This document shows positions 1 through 7,629 of a DNA stretch of 64,000 nt, piece after piece. The number at the start of each line of letters is the position of its first letter. The stretch's first letter is position 1. A program made the position numbers and the translations under genes. Source of the DNA: Nesterenkonia cremea (GTDB lineage: Bacteria; Actinomycetota; Actinomycetes; Actinomycetales; Micrococcaceae); contig NZ_BMIS01000009.1 in assembly GCF_014642675.1 (NCBI RefSeq), positions 1 through 64,000 on the forward strand, read 5' to 3'. The notes under the pieces were generated by a model. It saw only the letters and a program-made list of their open reading frames with translations. It had not been told where the DNA came from and made no database searches.

Positions 1-59
1 CGGTTCTGAGCAAGCCGGACGACATCGTCGCGGAACTCCTTGGGGTAGGGCTTGGGCAT
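1..59 (-). CDS. IS3-type transposase OrfA, N-terminus only
   Basis: Reading leftward from the ATG at 59-57, the first 19 codons give MPKPYPKEFRDDVVRLAQN. This is the typical start of the helix-turn-helix OrfA subunit of IS3-family transposases; it binds the terminal repeats and is normally fused to OrfB by frameshifting. The rest lies outside the window, so whether the element is intact cannot be judged. Family assignment rests on this short motif only. Confidence 0.7.
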   Translation of the reverse strand, partial: MPKPYPKEFRDDVVRLAQN

Positions 60-119
60 GATGACAATCCTTCCAGGCCAGCCACCGGCTAGCCAGATCA
101 GTTGTCACCTATCCCTGCA
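1..119 (-). mobile_element. Edge of an IS3-family insertion sequence (end inferred)
   Basis: The transposase starts at 59 and reads out of the window, so the segment between 59 and the neighbouring gene should hold the left terminal repeat. On the minus strand a TG dinucleotide, usual for IS3 termini, begins at 119 (TGCAGGGATAGGTGACA). The exact end is a guess because the other terminus and any target duplication are not visible. Confidence 0.35.
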
Positions 120-158
120 TCAGCCCCCGGCGCCTATCACGGTTCGTACTTCTGCATT

Positions 159-461
159 GTGGAACACGTGCGCGAGCTTGTGGTGGATGAAGGCCTCGAC
201 GTCGATGAGCTGGTCGCCGATCTGCCGAGTTGGGCCAGCGGGGACACCCGAGCCGATGGTGAGCCGGTGATCGTAGACGTCTCGTTGACCGACCCCAACG
301 ACATCGGCGAACGAACAGATGCCATCCTTGAGGCCCTGGAAGATCGGGGAATCGAAATCGACTGGGACGAGCTGGACGAATGTCAGTCCACGGTCAGCCA
401 GGAGATGGTCGAAGAATCCGAGGGGCCCTACCGAGGTCCCGTGCACCCCGACGATGACTGA
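159..461 (+). CDS. Acidic hypothetical protein, possibly truncated by the IS
   Basis: The frame is open from about 102 to the stop at 461. From a GTG at 159 it gives about 100 residues, very acidic, with a predicted alpha/beta pattern and a C-terminal tail ending in HPDDD. I do not recognise a family. The composition (Asp/Glu-rich, few Lys) matches other proteins here, so coding is likely. The first codons of the open frame fall in sequence that looks like the IS terminus, so the gene may have lost its native 5' end. No convincing ribosome binding site precedes 159. A lipoprotein gene on the same strand follows after about 110 bp. Confidence 0.45.
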   Translation: MEHVRELVVDEGLDVDELVADLPSWASGDTRADGEPVIVDVSLTDPNDIGERTDAILEALEDRGIEIDWDELDECQSTVSQEMVEESEGPYRGPVHPDDD

Positions 462-575
462 CCTGTGGTCTGTCTGGATGCCGGAGTTTCCGGGGAGCAC
501 TTCAGAACGTGAGCGGGCCGGTCGCGGCGGAGCGTCGGCGTCGTGGTGTTGGAACGGAGCGAGCGGAGGCGAGCG

Positions 576-1157
576 ATGAGGCGACTGGCGGGGCTGGCCG
601 CGGTGCCGTTACTGCTGATGACGGCCTGCACCCAGACGGAGCCGGAGCCGAGCATCGATCTTGGCCCCGGTGAGACCCAGGACGAGCAGGTTGATGAGCT
701 GGACATCTTCGTCGAGTCGATGAGCATGTACCTCGGTGAGGATCACACGTTCCGTGACTCTGAAGTGGATGAATGGTCGCGGGAACACTATGCGGACAAC
801 CGACGGCCCACTGCCGCCGCGGATTGCGCCGAGGGCTATCACCGCCACAAGGTGGTGTTCGAGTACTCTGGCCTGGACGCGGAGCAGGCCTACTCTGACG
901 CAGAGGACCTCGGGCGGAACTTGGGGTTCACGCCTAACGAGGCGGTCAACAACGATGCCTCTGACGGGGATCGCATGAACTACACCGCCACCAGCGAGGA
1001 AGGGCGGTCCCTGATCGTGCGCCAGCAGCGCGAGAACGACGACGACATCGAAGTCATCTACCGAACCCCGTGTTCTGATGATCCGTCTCTGCAGCAGGTC
1101 ATCGACGATCGCGTGGACGAGGGCCTGCAGGATGAGCTGGAAGACGTGGACCTCTGA
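576..1157 (+). CDS. Putative lipoprotein, unknown function
   Basis: The ATG at 576 is chosen because GGAGG lies 6 nt upstream (565-569); an earlier in-frame GTG at 543 lacks one. The 193-residue product starts MRRLAGLAAVPLLLMTAC, a classic signal peptide with a lipobox and Cys at about residue 18, so it is probably lipid-anchored on the outer face of the membrane. The mature part is acidic and has two further cysteines (near residues 86 and 171) that could form a disulfide. No family is recognised; its size and two-cysteine design resemble the tandem lipoproteins at 22.6-24.4 kb, but the sequence similarity is not convincing. Confidence 0.75.
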   Translation: MRRLAGLAAVPLLLMTACTQTEPEPSIDLGPGETQDEQVDELDIFVESMSMYLGEDHTFRDSEVDEWSREHYADNRRPTAAADCAEGYHRHKVVFEYSGLDAEQAYSDAEDLGRNLGFTPNEAVNNDASDGDRMNYTATSEEGRSLIVRQQRENDDDIEVIYRTPCSDDPSLQQVIDDRVDEGLQDELEDVDL

Positions 1158-1207
1158 GCTCGCTGCCCGTCACGTCCCAGCCGAGCCGTCGGCGTCGTCA
1201 TCTCATC

Positions 1208-1271
1208 TGTCACCGCTCTATCGACTTGTCACCGTGAAATTTCTCGGTGATATGTCGATAAGCCGGTGACA
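1208..1271. repeat. Long intergenic palindrome at a convergent junction
   Basis: Two 27-nt arms (1208-1234 and 1245-1271) flank a 10-nt loop. They pair as TGTCACCG, a 3-nt mismatch, TATCGAC, a second mismatched patch, then TCACCG. It lies between the convergent stops of the lipoprotein and the AEC carrier, so it could act as a bidirectional terminator, though no U-tract is seen. Confidence 0.7.
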
Positions 1272-1337
1272 AACCGGCCGCCGCGCCCGCTGCCTCAACC
1301 ACACCCGCAGCCGCGCCCACGCGCACCCGCGCCACCA

Positions 1338-2297
1338 CTAAACCCCCAGCAGCACCGCGACAACGATCATCGCGGGGATCGCGAGAACCGTGGTGATCAG
1401 CACGGTGTCGCGGACCATCGGCTCGCCGGTCTGATACCGCACCGCGGTCACCAGCACGTTCTGCGCCGTGGGCAGCGAGGCCATCACCACCGCCGCGTAC
1501 AGCGCCAGCCCGTCCAGTCCGAACAGGAACGCCGCCACCGCCCAGGCCAGCAGCGGGTGCAGGATCAGCTTCACGATCACCGCCAGCAGCACATCCCTGC
1601 GCTGCCCGGCCGACTGATCCAGCGGACGGTTCCCCACCAGGGACAGCCCGAAGGAGATCAACAGCAGCGGGATCGCCGCCCCGGAGAGGATCTCGATCGA
1701 ATTGTGGATCGGCTCCGGGAAGCTCCACCCCTGCCAGGAGAACAGCAGGCCCAGCAGCGCCCCGATGATCACCGGATTGCCCGCGGTCTGCGCCACGCGC
1801 CGGAAGGTGGAGGTCCGAGCACCAGGGCCGGCGTCGGCGTCGTGATCCTTCATCGTGGACTGGTCCAGAGTGGCCACCAGCAGCGGCAGGTAGATCGTCA
1901 GCTGGAACACCATCACCGGTGCCGCCAGCGCCACATCGCCCAGCACATAGGCGGCGATGGGGAAGCCCAGATTGGCCGCGTTCACCTGGGAGGCGCCCTG
2001 TCCGCCCACCATCAGCTCCGAGAAGCTGCGTCGCCGGAAGAGCAGCCGCGCCAGCACCATGTAGACGATGAGCATGGCGAACGCCGTGATCGCTGCGATC
2101 AGGAACGCCGGACCGAGGACGTCGCGCACATCGGCGGCCGAGATCGTGACGAAGAGCAGGCAGGGGGAGGCGACGAAGAACACCACGCGGCTCAGCACGA
2201 TCCGCGCATCGGTGCCCAACACCCGGAAGCGGCCCAGCAGGTAGCCCACAGCGATGATGATCCAGATGACGCTGAACCCGGAGAGCACCGCCCCCAT
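1338..2297 (-). CDS. AEC (auxin efflux carrier) family transporter
   Basis: A 319-residue integral membrane protein with about ten hydrophobic segments. It starts MGAVLSGFSVIWIIIAVGYL, and the N-terminal half has the asparagine/proline-containing helices typical of the AEC family (bile/arsenite/riboflavin transporter fold). Bacterial members are often carriers for malonate or other small carboxylates, but the substrate cannot be read from the sequence. It is transcribed away from the phnDCE operon, with which it shares a 218-bp divergent intergenic region. Confidence 0.85.
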   Translation of the reverse strand: MGAVLSGFSVIWIIIAVGYLLGRFRVLGTDARIVLSRVVFFVASPCLLFVTISAADVRDVLGPAFLIAAITAFAMLIVYMVLARLLFRRRSFSELMVGGQGASQVNAANLGFPIAAYVLGDVALAAPVMVFQLTIYLPLLVATLDQSTMKDHDADAGPGARTSTFRRVAQTAGNPVIIGALLGLLFSWQGWSFPEPIHNSIEILSGAAIPLLLISFGLSLVGNRPLDQSAGQRRDVLLAVIVKLILHPLLAWAVAAFLFGLDGLALYAAVVMASLPTAQNVLVTAVRYQTGEPMVRDTVLITTVLAIPAMIVVAVLLGV

Positions 2298-2515
2298 AGA
2301 AATGCCTCCTCACAACTGTGGAACCCGGCCCGTCTCACATCCCTGACGCTGCGACCGCGGGCACCACCCTACTCCTGCCGGGCTGACCTGGGGCTCACGC
2401 CGGGTCACCGGGAGTTCGGCTGCGGTTCATCCTGCTGAAGCCGAATGGTCACGTTGAGCGAGAAGAGTGGACAGCTGTCACTCACATCACCATTCCTTGA
2501 GGGGGAATCTGACCT

Positions 2516-3451
2516 ATGCGCTTCCACGCAGCCCGCAGCAGGACTATGGCCGGAATGGCCGCCGTCTCACTGCTCGCACTGGCCGCCTGCGGCGACGACG
2601 CCGACGCCACCGCCGCCGACGGTGAGGGCCAGGAAGTCTGTGGAACAGACCCGCTGCGCTTCTCCGACACCGGCGTGGAGGGCCTGGAGGTCCTGCAGCT
2701 GGAGTTCGAAGACTTCCGCGTCGCCCTGGAGGAGGCCACCGGCCTGGAGATCGAGTTCCAGCCCATGTCCTCCCGCACCGCTGCGGCCACAGCGCTGGAA
2801 TACGACGACCTCGACGTCCTGCTCACCGGCCCCGCCGAGTACGTGGTCCTGCAGGCCGAGGCCGATGCCGTCTCCCTGGTGGGCGTGACCCGTGAGAACT
2901 ACCGGCCCGCCATCTTTGTGCGCGCCGACTCCGACATCGAGTCCGTGGAGGACCTCGAGAGCGGCCAGATGATCACCAAGGAGGTCGGCTCCACCGCCGG
3001 TCACCTCGGCCCGCTGGAGATGCTCGACTCTGCCGGACTGGACCCCGACGCCGGCGACGTGGAGATCACCCCGCTCTCCGACACCCACATCGAGGCCTTC
3101 GCGGCCGGCGACGGCGACGCCCTGGGCACCGGCATCGACGATCAGGAGACCATCGACGAGATCGCCGGCGAGGGCGAGGTCGAGGTCCTGGAGGAGGGTC
3201 CGGACCTGCCCAACGATCTCTTCGTCGCCCGCGAGGGGCTCGGCCAGGAGTGCGCCGACTTCCTCGAGGAGCAGCTCATCGACAACCAGGACGTCCTGCT
3301 GGAGGCCATCGTCTCCACCGGCGAGAACGACAAGTACCTGAACTCCGAGTTCGTCGACGCCGAGGACCCCGACTACGACCCGGTCCGCCGCGCCTTCGAG
3401 GCCGCCGGCTTCGACGACTACGCCGAGATGCCGGATGAGGACGAGGCATGA
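2516..3451 (+). CDS. phnD: Phosphonate/phosphite-type ABC transporter, substrate-binding lipoprotein
   Basis: A 311-residue PhnD-family periplasmic-type binding protein. The signal peptide ends in LLALAAC, a lipobox, so it is lipid-anchored. The mature part has PhnD features: a DVLLTGPAEY segment in the first lobe, FVRADSDIESVEDL and KEVGSTAGHLGPLEML in the second, and a C-terminal region rich in Asp/Glu. The start is supported by TGAGGGGGA at 2498-2506. It is the first gene of a coupled phnD-phnC-phnE operon with a 4-nt overlap into phnC. No C-P lyase genes are nearby, so the ligand could be a phosphonate, phosphite or another small oxyanion. Confidence 0.88.
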   Translation: MRFHAARSRTMAGMAAVSLLALAACGDDADATAADGEGQEVCGTDPLRFSDTGVEGLEVLQLEFEDFRVALEEATGLEIEFQPMSSRTAAATALEYDDLDVLLTGPAEYVVLQAEADAVSLVGVTRENYRPAIFVRADSDIESVEDLESGQMITKEVGSTAGHLGPLEMLDSAGLDPDAGDVEITPLSDTHIEAFAAGDGDALGTGIDDQETIDEIAGEGEVEVLEEGPDLPNDLFVAREGLGQECADFLEEQLIDNQDVLLEAIVSTGENDKYLNSEFVDAEDPDYDPVRRAFEAAGFDDYAEMPDEDEA

Positions 3452-4221
3452 GCACGCCCGTCATCGACGTCCGCGGCCTGGTCAAGGAGTTCCCCAACGG
3501 CACCCGCGCGCTGAGCGGCGTGGACCTGCAGGTCACCGCCGGTGAGACCGTGGTGCTGCTGGGCGCCAACGGATCCGGGAAATCCACACTGCAGAAGTGC
3601 CTGACCAAACTGGTCCGGCCGACGTCGGGAACTGTGGAGGTCCTGGGCACCGAGGTGTGCACCGCGCGCAAGCGCGAGATCAGCGCGCTGCGCAAGGATG
3701 TGGGCGTGGTCTTCCAGAAGATCAACCTGGTCCGCGAGCTCAGCGTGCTGACCAACGTCATCCACGGCTCGCTGGGCCGGGTGAGCTCCTCCCGGAACTG
3801 GTTCGCCTGCAGTGCTCGCAGCGAGCAGCGTGAGGAAGCCATGGAGGCTCTGGAGCGTGTGGGCCTGGCCCATGTGGCCGGACGCCGGGTCGAGCAGCTC
3901 TCCGGCGGACAGCAGCAGCGCGTCGCCATCGCCCGCATGCTCATGCAGCAGCCCCGCGTGGTCCTGGCCGACGAGCCCGTGGCAGCCCTGGACCCCCGCG
4001 CCGGCCGTGCCGTGATGGACCTGCTCTGGGAGGTCACCGAGGAGCAGGGCCTGACCCTGATCTGCACGCTGCACCAGCTGGAGATCGCCCGCGACTACGG
4101 CAGCCGCGTGGTGGCCCTGCGCGACGGCCAGATCGATATGGACACCCACATGTCCCGCGTGGCCGAGGAGGAGCTCGAGGGGCTCTACACCGCAGAGGAT
4201 GAGGTGCTCCATGCGCTCTGA
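3448..4221 (+). CDS. phnC: Phosphonate-type ABC transporter ATP-binding protein
   Basis: A 257-residue ABC ATPase with Walker A GANGSGKST at about residue 36, Q-loop VVFQKINLV, signature LSGGQQQR and Walker B VVLADEP followed by the D-loop ALDP. The GSLGR segment in the helical domain (HGSLGRVSS) is characteristic of PhnC. It overlaps phnD by ATGA and overlaps the start of phnE, so the three products should be made together and assemble into one importer at the membrane. Confidence 0.92.
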   Translation: MSTPVIDVRGLVKEFPNGTRALSGVDLQVTAGETVVLLGANGSGKSTLQKCLTKLVRPTSGTVEVLGTEVCTARKREISALRKDVGVVFQKINLVRELSVLTNVIHGSLGRVSSSRNWFACSARSEQREEAMEALERVGLAHVAGRRVEQLSGGQQQRVAIARMLMQQPRVVLADEPVAALDPRAGRAVMDLLWEVTEEQGLTLICTLHQLEIARDYGSRVVALRDGQIDMDTHMSRVAEEELEGLYTAEDEVLHAL

Positions 4222-5104
4222 GACCTCTCAGAGCTCGGCCCACGGCGCCCATGGGTACCAGAGCACACCCCACGTGCAGTCCTCGGCAGTCCACCTCCCG
4301 GCACCGCCGCCGCGGCTGCAGCGCCCGCGGGCCAGCACCCTGGTGATCCTGGCGGTCGTCCTGGGCCTGGCCCTGCACGGGCTCTACCGGATGGACATCG
4401 ACTACGCCCGGCTGCTGCGCGGCCCGGAGAACATCTGGGACTTCGTCACCGGGGCCATCCCGCCGAACACTGAACGGTTCTCCACCCTGTCCGAGGCCAT
4501 GCTGGAGACCGTGGAGATCGCGCTGATCGGCACCGTGATCGGCGTCGTGCTCTCTGTTCCCGCCGCTCTGCTGGCCGCGCAGAACACCACGCCGTTCCTG
4601 CCGCTGGCCTATGCCATGCGGTTTGTGCTGACCACGCTGCGCGCCATCCCGGACCTGGTGTGGGCGCTCATCTTTGTGATGGCCGTGGGCCTGGGCCCGC
4701 TGGCCGGCATCCTGGCCATCGCCGTGGACGTTCTCGGCTTTGCGGGGCGGTTCTTCGCCGAACGCATCGAGGAGGTCGAACGCGGCCCAATCGACGCCCT
4801 GCGCTCCACCGGTGCAGGAGGGATCGCCGTCGTCGTGGATGCTGTGCTCCCGGCGGCCTTCGCCTCCTTCACCGCCACCAGCCTCTACTGTGTGGAGAAG
4901 TCCATACGCGGGGCCACAGTGCTGGGCATGGTGGGTGCCGGCGGCATCGGCGGGGAGTTGACCACCGCCTTCAACGTCAGACAGTTCGACACAGCCTTGT
5001 TGATAATCCTGATGATCCTGGCCGTGGTGCTGCTGGCCGAGCAGCTCTCCTCCATGGTCCGGCGCAGGATGCTGGGCGCGGACCAGCTGACCCGCGCGGT
5101 GTAG
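4211..5104 (+). CDS. phnE: Phosphonate-type ABC transporter permease
   Basis: A PhnE-type permease of about 297 residues, with an N-terminal helix (TLVILAVVLGLALHGLY), the binding-protein-dependent transport domain and the family motif VGAGGIGGEL near residue 240. I prefer the ATG at 4211 because GAGG (4201-4204) stands 6 nt upstream; an in-frame ATG at 4199 has its GAGG directly abutting. Either way it overlaps phnC. A long perfect hairpin follows the stop and should end the operon. Confidence 0.9.
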   Translation: MRSETSQSSAHGAHGYQSTPHVQSSAVHLPAPPPRLQRPRASTLVILAVVLGLALHGLYRMDIDYARLLRGPENIWDFVTGAIPPNTERFSTLSEAMLETVEIALIGTVIGVVLSVPAALLAAQNTTPFLPLAYAMRFVLTTLRAIPDLVWALIFVMAVGLGPLAGILAIAVDVLGFAGRFFAERIEEVERGPIDALRSTGAGGIAVVVDAVLPAAFASFTATSLYCVEKSIRGATVLGMVGAGGIGGELTTAFNVRQFDTALLIILMILAVVLLAEQLSSMVRRRMLGADQLTRAV

Positions 5105-5162
5105 GGGAAGTGCATCTAGGGGCGGTCTGGGGGAGCGGGGAGCTTCCCCGCAGAGACGAATT

Positions 5163-5219
5163 GAGCGGGGTCTCCACCCTCACGCCGGTGATCGGCGGAA
5201 GAGGGCGGAGACCCCGCTC
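5163..5219. terminator. Bidirectional terminator hairpin between phnE and the sseB-like gene
   Basis: GAGCGGGGTCTCC (5163-5175) pairs perfectly with GGAGACCCCGCTC (5207-5219), and ACCCTC/GAGGG extend the stem inward. It lies between two converging genes. No strong T-run follows in either direction, which is common in high-GC actinobacteria. Confidence 0.75.
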
Positions 5220-5241
5220 GAGTCTCAGGGGTGAGGGAGAC

Positions 5242-5670
5242 TTACTCCTGCTCAGCCTCAGCGGCGGCCTCCAAGAAGTCGGTGCGGATGCGCTCCACAC
5301 CCTCAGCGGAGATCTGGAAGCCGTGCTCGGCGCCCGGATCGATGATCACGCCGACGCCGGTGATGGACTGCACCACGGCCACGCCGGGGGCATCCACAGC
5401 GTGCGGGGCCTGCTCCAGGTACTCGGCGGGGAACTGCTCCTGGGTGCTGAACAGCGCGATCAGCGGGTTGCCCTCCTGGTCCTGGACGGTCAGGGGGTTC
5501 ACAGTGCTGGTCTCGTCGCTGACCTCGTTGGGGGTCAGGAAGAAGACGGTGTTGGTCAGGAAGGCGCGCACCACATCTGCAGGCTGGGCCTGGCCGTCCT
5601 TGCCGGCGATCAGGACCTGCTCCAGGGAGGGAAGCTCTTCGGACTGCGGGGTCTGGTTCTCAGTCATCAC
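5242..5670 (-). CDS. SseB-family N-terminal domain protein
   Basis: A 142-residue soluble acidic protein whose core (VVRAFLTNTVFFLTPN, PLIALFSTQEQFP, GVIIDPG) matches the SseB N-terminal domain family. Actinobacterial members are small cytosolic proteins of unknown role; the name comes from an enterobacterial secretion protein and should not be read as virulence. Two consecutive ATGs (5670, 5667) could both start it. It converges with phnE across the hairpin at 5163-5219. Confidence 0.75.
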   Translation of the reverse strand: MMTENQTPQSEELPSLEQVLIAGKDGQAQPADVVRAFLTNTVFFLTPNEVSDETSTVNPLTVQDQEGNPLIALFSTQEQFPAEYLEQAPHAVDAPGVAVVQSITGVGVIIDPGAEHGFQISAEGVERIRTDFLEAAAEAEQE

Positions 5671-5824
5671 TCCACGCGATCACGTCTGCACCGCAGAATG
5701 CAATACGAGCTGACCGGACTCGGCCCTCAGCGGAAAATATCTGTCCCGGGCGGCGTGGCGGACCGGCCTGGTCGGCATCGTGAACTGCACCGGACCCACT
5801 CGTGAGGCGTCCTGATGCAATATC

Positions 5825-6415
5825 GTGGAGCCCGTGCTGCTTTCTGACAGAGACATCCGTGCAGAGCTCGACGCCGGCCGCATCCAGCTGGACCCGTTCG
5901 AGCCGTCCATGATCCAGCCCTCCTCCGTGGACGTGCGCCTGGAGAGGATGTTCCGGCTGTTCGACAACCATAAGTACGCCCACATCGACCCGTCCGTGGA
6001 GCAGCCCGATCTGACTCGCCTGGTGGAGGTGGATCCGGAGGAGCCTTTCGTGCTGCACCCCGGGGAGTTCGTGCTCGGGGCGACCTACGAGGCCGTGACT
6101 CTGCCTGACGACGTCGCCGCGCGCCTGGAGGGCAAGTCCTCATTGGGCCGGCTGGGGCTGCTGACCCACTCCACCGCCGGCTTCATCGACCCGGGCTTCT
6201 CCGGGCAGGTGACCCTGGAGCTGTCGAATATGGCCACGCTGCCCATCAAGCTGTGGCCCGGCTCCAAGATCGGCCAGCTGTGCTTCTTCCGGCTGAGCTC
6301 GGCGGCGGAGTACGGCTATGGCTCCCAGACGCACCAGTCGCGGTACCAGGGGCAGCGGGGTCCGACGGCGTCGCGCTCCCATGAGAACTTCCACCGCACC
6401 GTCATCCAGGAGTGA
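5825..6415 (+). CDS. dcd: dCTP deaminase
   Basis: It converts dCTP to dUTP, and many actinobacterial enzymes go on to dUMP, for dTTP synthesis. Family motifs are clear: [12 protein letters not shown] near the start, [30 protein letters not shown], the catalytic [11 protein letters not shown] segment, and [10 protein letters not shown]. The start is uncertain: GTG at 5825 gives 196 residues, while GTG at 5834 gives 193 and the family-typical MLLSD. The sequence CAATAT just upstream could be a -10 element, making a leaderless message likely. A GC-rich hairpin (6421-6449) and a palindromic repeat follow. Confidence 0.95.
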   Translation: MEPVLLSDRDIRAELDAGRIQLDPFEPSMIQPSSVDVRLERMFRLFDNHKYAHIDPSVEQPDLTRLVEVDPEEPFVLHPGEFVLGATYEAVTLPDDVAARLEGKSSLGRLGLLTHSTAGFIDPGFSGQVTLELSNMATLPIKLWPGSKIGQLCFFRLSSAAEYGYGSQTHQSRYQGQRGPTASRSHENFHRTVIQE

Positions 6416-6452
6416 GGCGGGGCGGGGAGGGCTGGCTGCCGTCCCCGCCGAG

Positions 6453-6517
6453 GTTTGATCAGATAGTGCCGTTATTCTGGCGAAATCGGCCCGAGTTCCG
6501 CGCGTATCTGATCAAAC
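6453..6517. repeat. Palindromic repeat, family A, copy 1
   Basis: A 65-bp element with perfect 13-bp arms GTTTGATCAGATA / TATCTGATCAAAC, ending in CGCGCG before the right arm. The same 65-bp element recurs in the same orientation at 7543 and inverted at 18789. It lies 3' of dcd, right after a GGCGGGGA/TCCCCGCC hairpin. Confidence 0.9.
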
Positions 6518-6592
6518 TCCACCGCCTAGACGCCGGCCCCTTCACCTGGGCCTGTGGATAACGCCGGACGGTGTCGTGGGTTTCCGGGCAGG

Positions 6593-7531
6593 ATGAGGGG
6601 ATGCGTCCTGCCGCCCCGCTTCCCTCGGCATTGGACGGCCTGGCCTCTGACGGCCGCCCTGCTCCGCCGCCATGGGGTCCCCACACGGCGGCTGAGACGG
6701 GACGACATGACGCCGCTGGGGTCTGGCGTCTTCCTTCTGCGGCACACCGCCGACGGACTGAATCCCCGCGAGCGTCTGCGGATGCGGGCACTGGGAGTCA
6801 CCGCGGACCACCCTGGCTCCTGGGCCTCCCACACCACTGTGGCTCAGCTTCTCCGCCTTCCGCTGCCGCGCCGTGTTGAGATGGACCTGCATATCAGCAC
6901 GCCGAGAGACACAGCCCCGGTGCGCCGTGAGGGAGTCAGGCCCCACCGAGCCACTGTCCACCCCGGCGAGCTCCGTACCGTGGGACAATTGCCGGTCAGC
7001 AGCGCAGAGCAGATGTTCCTCGAGTGCGCCACCGTGCTGCGGGTCGATGAGCTGATCGCCCTGGGTGACGCTCTGGTCCGCCGGCCGCGGCCCCACTACG
7101 AGTCTCGTCGCAGCCCCTACAGCAGCATCGAGGCGCTCGCCGCCTCCTTGGATGCCCACCGCAACGTCCATGGGCACCCTGTGGCGTCCGCGGCCCTGAA
7201 CCAGGTCAGGGTGGGCGCTGACTCCGCCCCGGAGACGCGGATGCGGCTGGCCCTGATCCGCGCCGGGCTGCCCGAACCTGAGCTGCAGGTCCCTGCCGAC
7301 CCGCAGAACCCGCGTTCCCCACAGGCCGACGCCGCATACGTGCGGCAGAAGCTGGCCCTCCAGTACGACGGCCGGGTCCACTTCGACGTCGACCGCGCCA
7401 AGCAGGACCGGCGGGTGGACCGGCACTTCAGCAGCCGCGGGTGGACGGTCCTGCGCTATTACGACGAGGACGCCCGCGAGGGCTTCCGCCGCACAACGCT
7501 CGAGGTGCGCAGGGCATTGGAAGCGCGCTGA
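6593..7531 (+). CDS. AbiEi-like / DUF559-type protein, possible nuclease fold
   Basis: About 312 residues from the ATG at 6593 (in-frame ATG also at 6554; neither has a clear binding site). The N-terminal region is arginine-rich with a winged-helix-like pattern (LTAALLRRHGVPTRRLRRDD, GVFLLR) as in AbiEi-antitoxin-like proteins. The C-terminal third, ETRMRLALIRAGLPEPELQ and LALQYDGRVHFD...QDRRVDRHFSSRGWTVLRY, has the arrangement of DUF559/Vsr-like PD-(D/E)XK proteins, although the catalytic Asp-Glu pair is not obvious. Unlike its neighbours it is basic. Such genes are common and fast-evolving in Micrococcaceae. It sits between two direct copies of repeat family A. Function unknown; a role in DNA metabolism or defence is only an inference. 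Confidence 0.65.
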   Translation: MRGCVLPPRFPRHWTAWPLTAALLRRHGVPTRRLRRDDMTPLGSGVFLLRHTADGLNPRERLRMRALGVTADHPGSWASHTTVAQLLRLPLPRRVEMDLHISTPRDTAPVRREGVRPHRATVHPGELRTVGQLPVSSAEQMFLECATVLRVDELIALGDALVRRPRPHYESRRSPYSSIEALAASLDAHRNVHGHPVASAALNQVRVGADSAPETRMRLALIRAGLPEPELQVPADPQNPRSPQADAAYVRQKLALQYDGRVHFDVDRAKQDRRVDRHFSSRGWTVLRYYDEDAREGFRRTTLEVRRALEAR

Positions 7532-7542
7532 TCCCTGCCAAG

Positions 7543-7607
7543 GTTTGATCAGATAGTGTCGTCATTTTGCCAGAATCGGCCGGAGTTCCGCGCGTATCTG
7601 ATCAAAC
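7543..7607. repeat. Palindromic repeat, family A, copy 2
   Basis: A 65-bp element with the same perfect 13-bp arms as copy 1 and a centre differing at only a few positions. It starts 12 bp after the stop of the DUF559-like gene and lies at a convergent junction with the MFS gene. Confidence 0.9.
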
Positions 7608-7629
7608 CCTGCTACCCGTACCGCGCCCC

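Noticed and set aside
1210..2438. Long open frames opposite or overlapping the AEC gene
   Set aside because: They are typical high-GC shadows: Arg/His/Gln-rich translation with no domain, while the 1338-2297 minus frame is a clear membrane carrier.
2516..5104. Phosphonate degradation locus
   Set aside because: Only the importer genes phnDCE are present; no C-P lyase or phosphonatase lies within the window, so degradation is not claimed.
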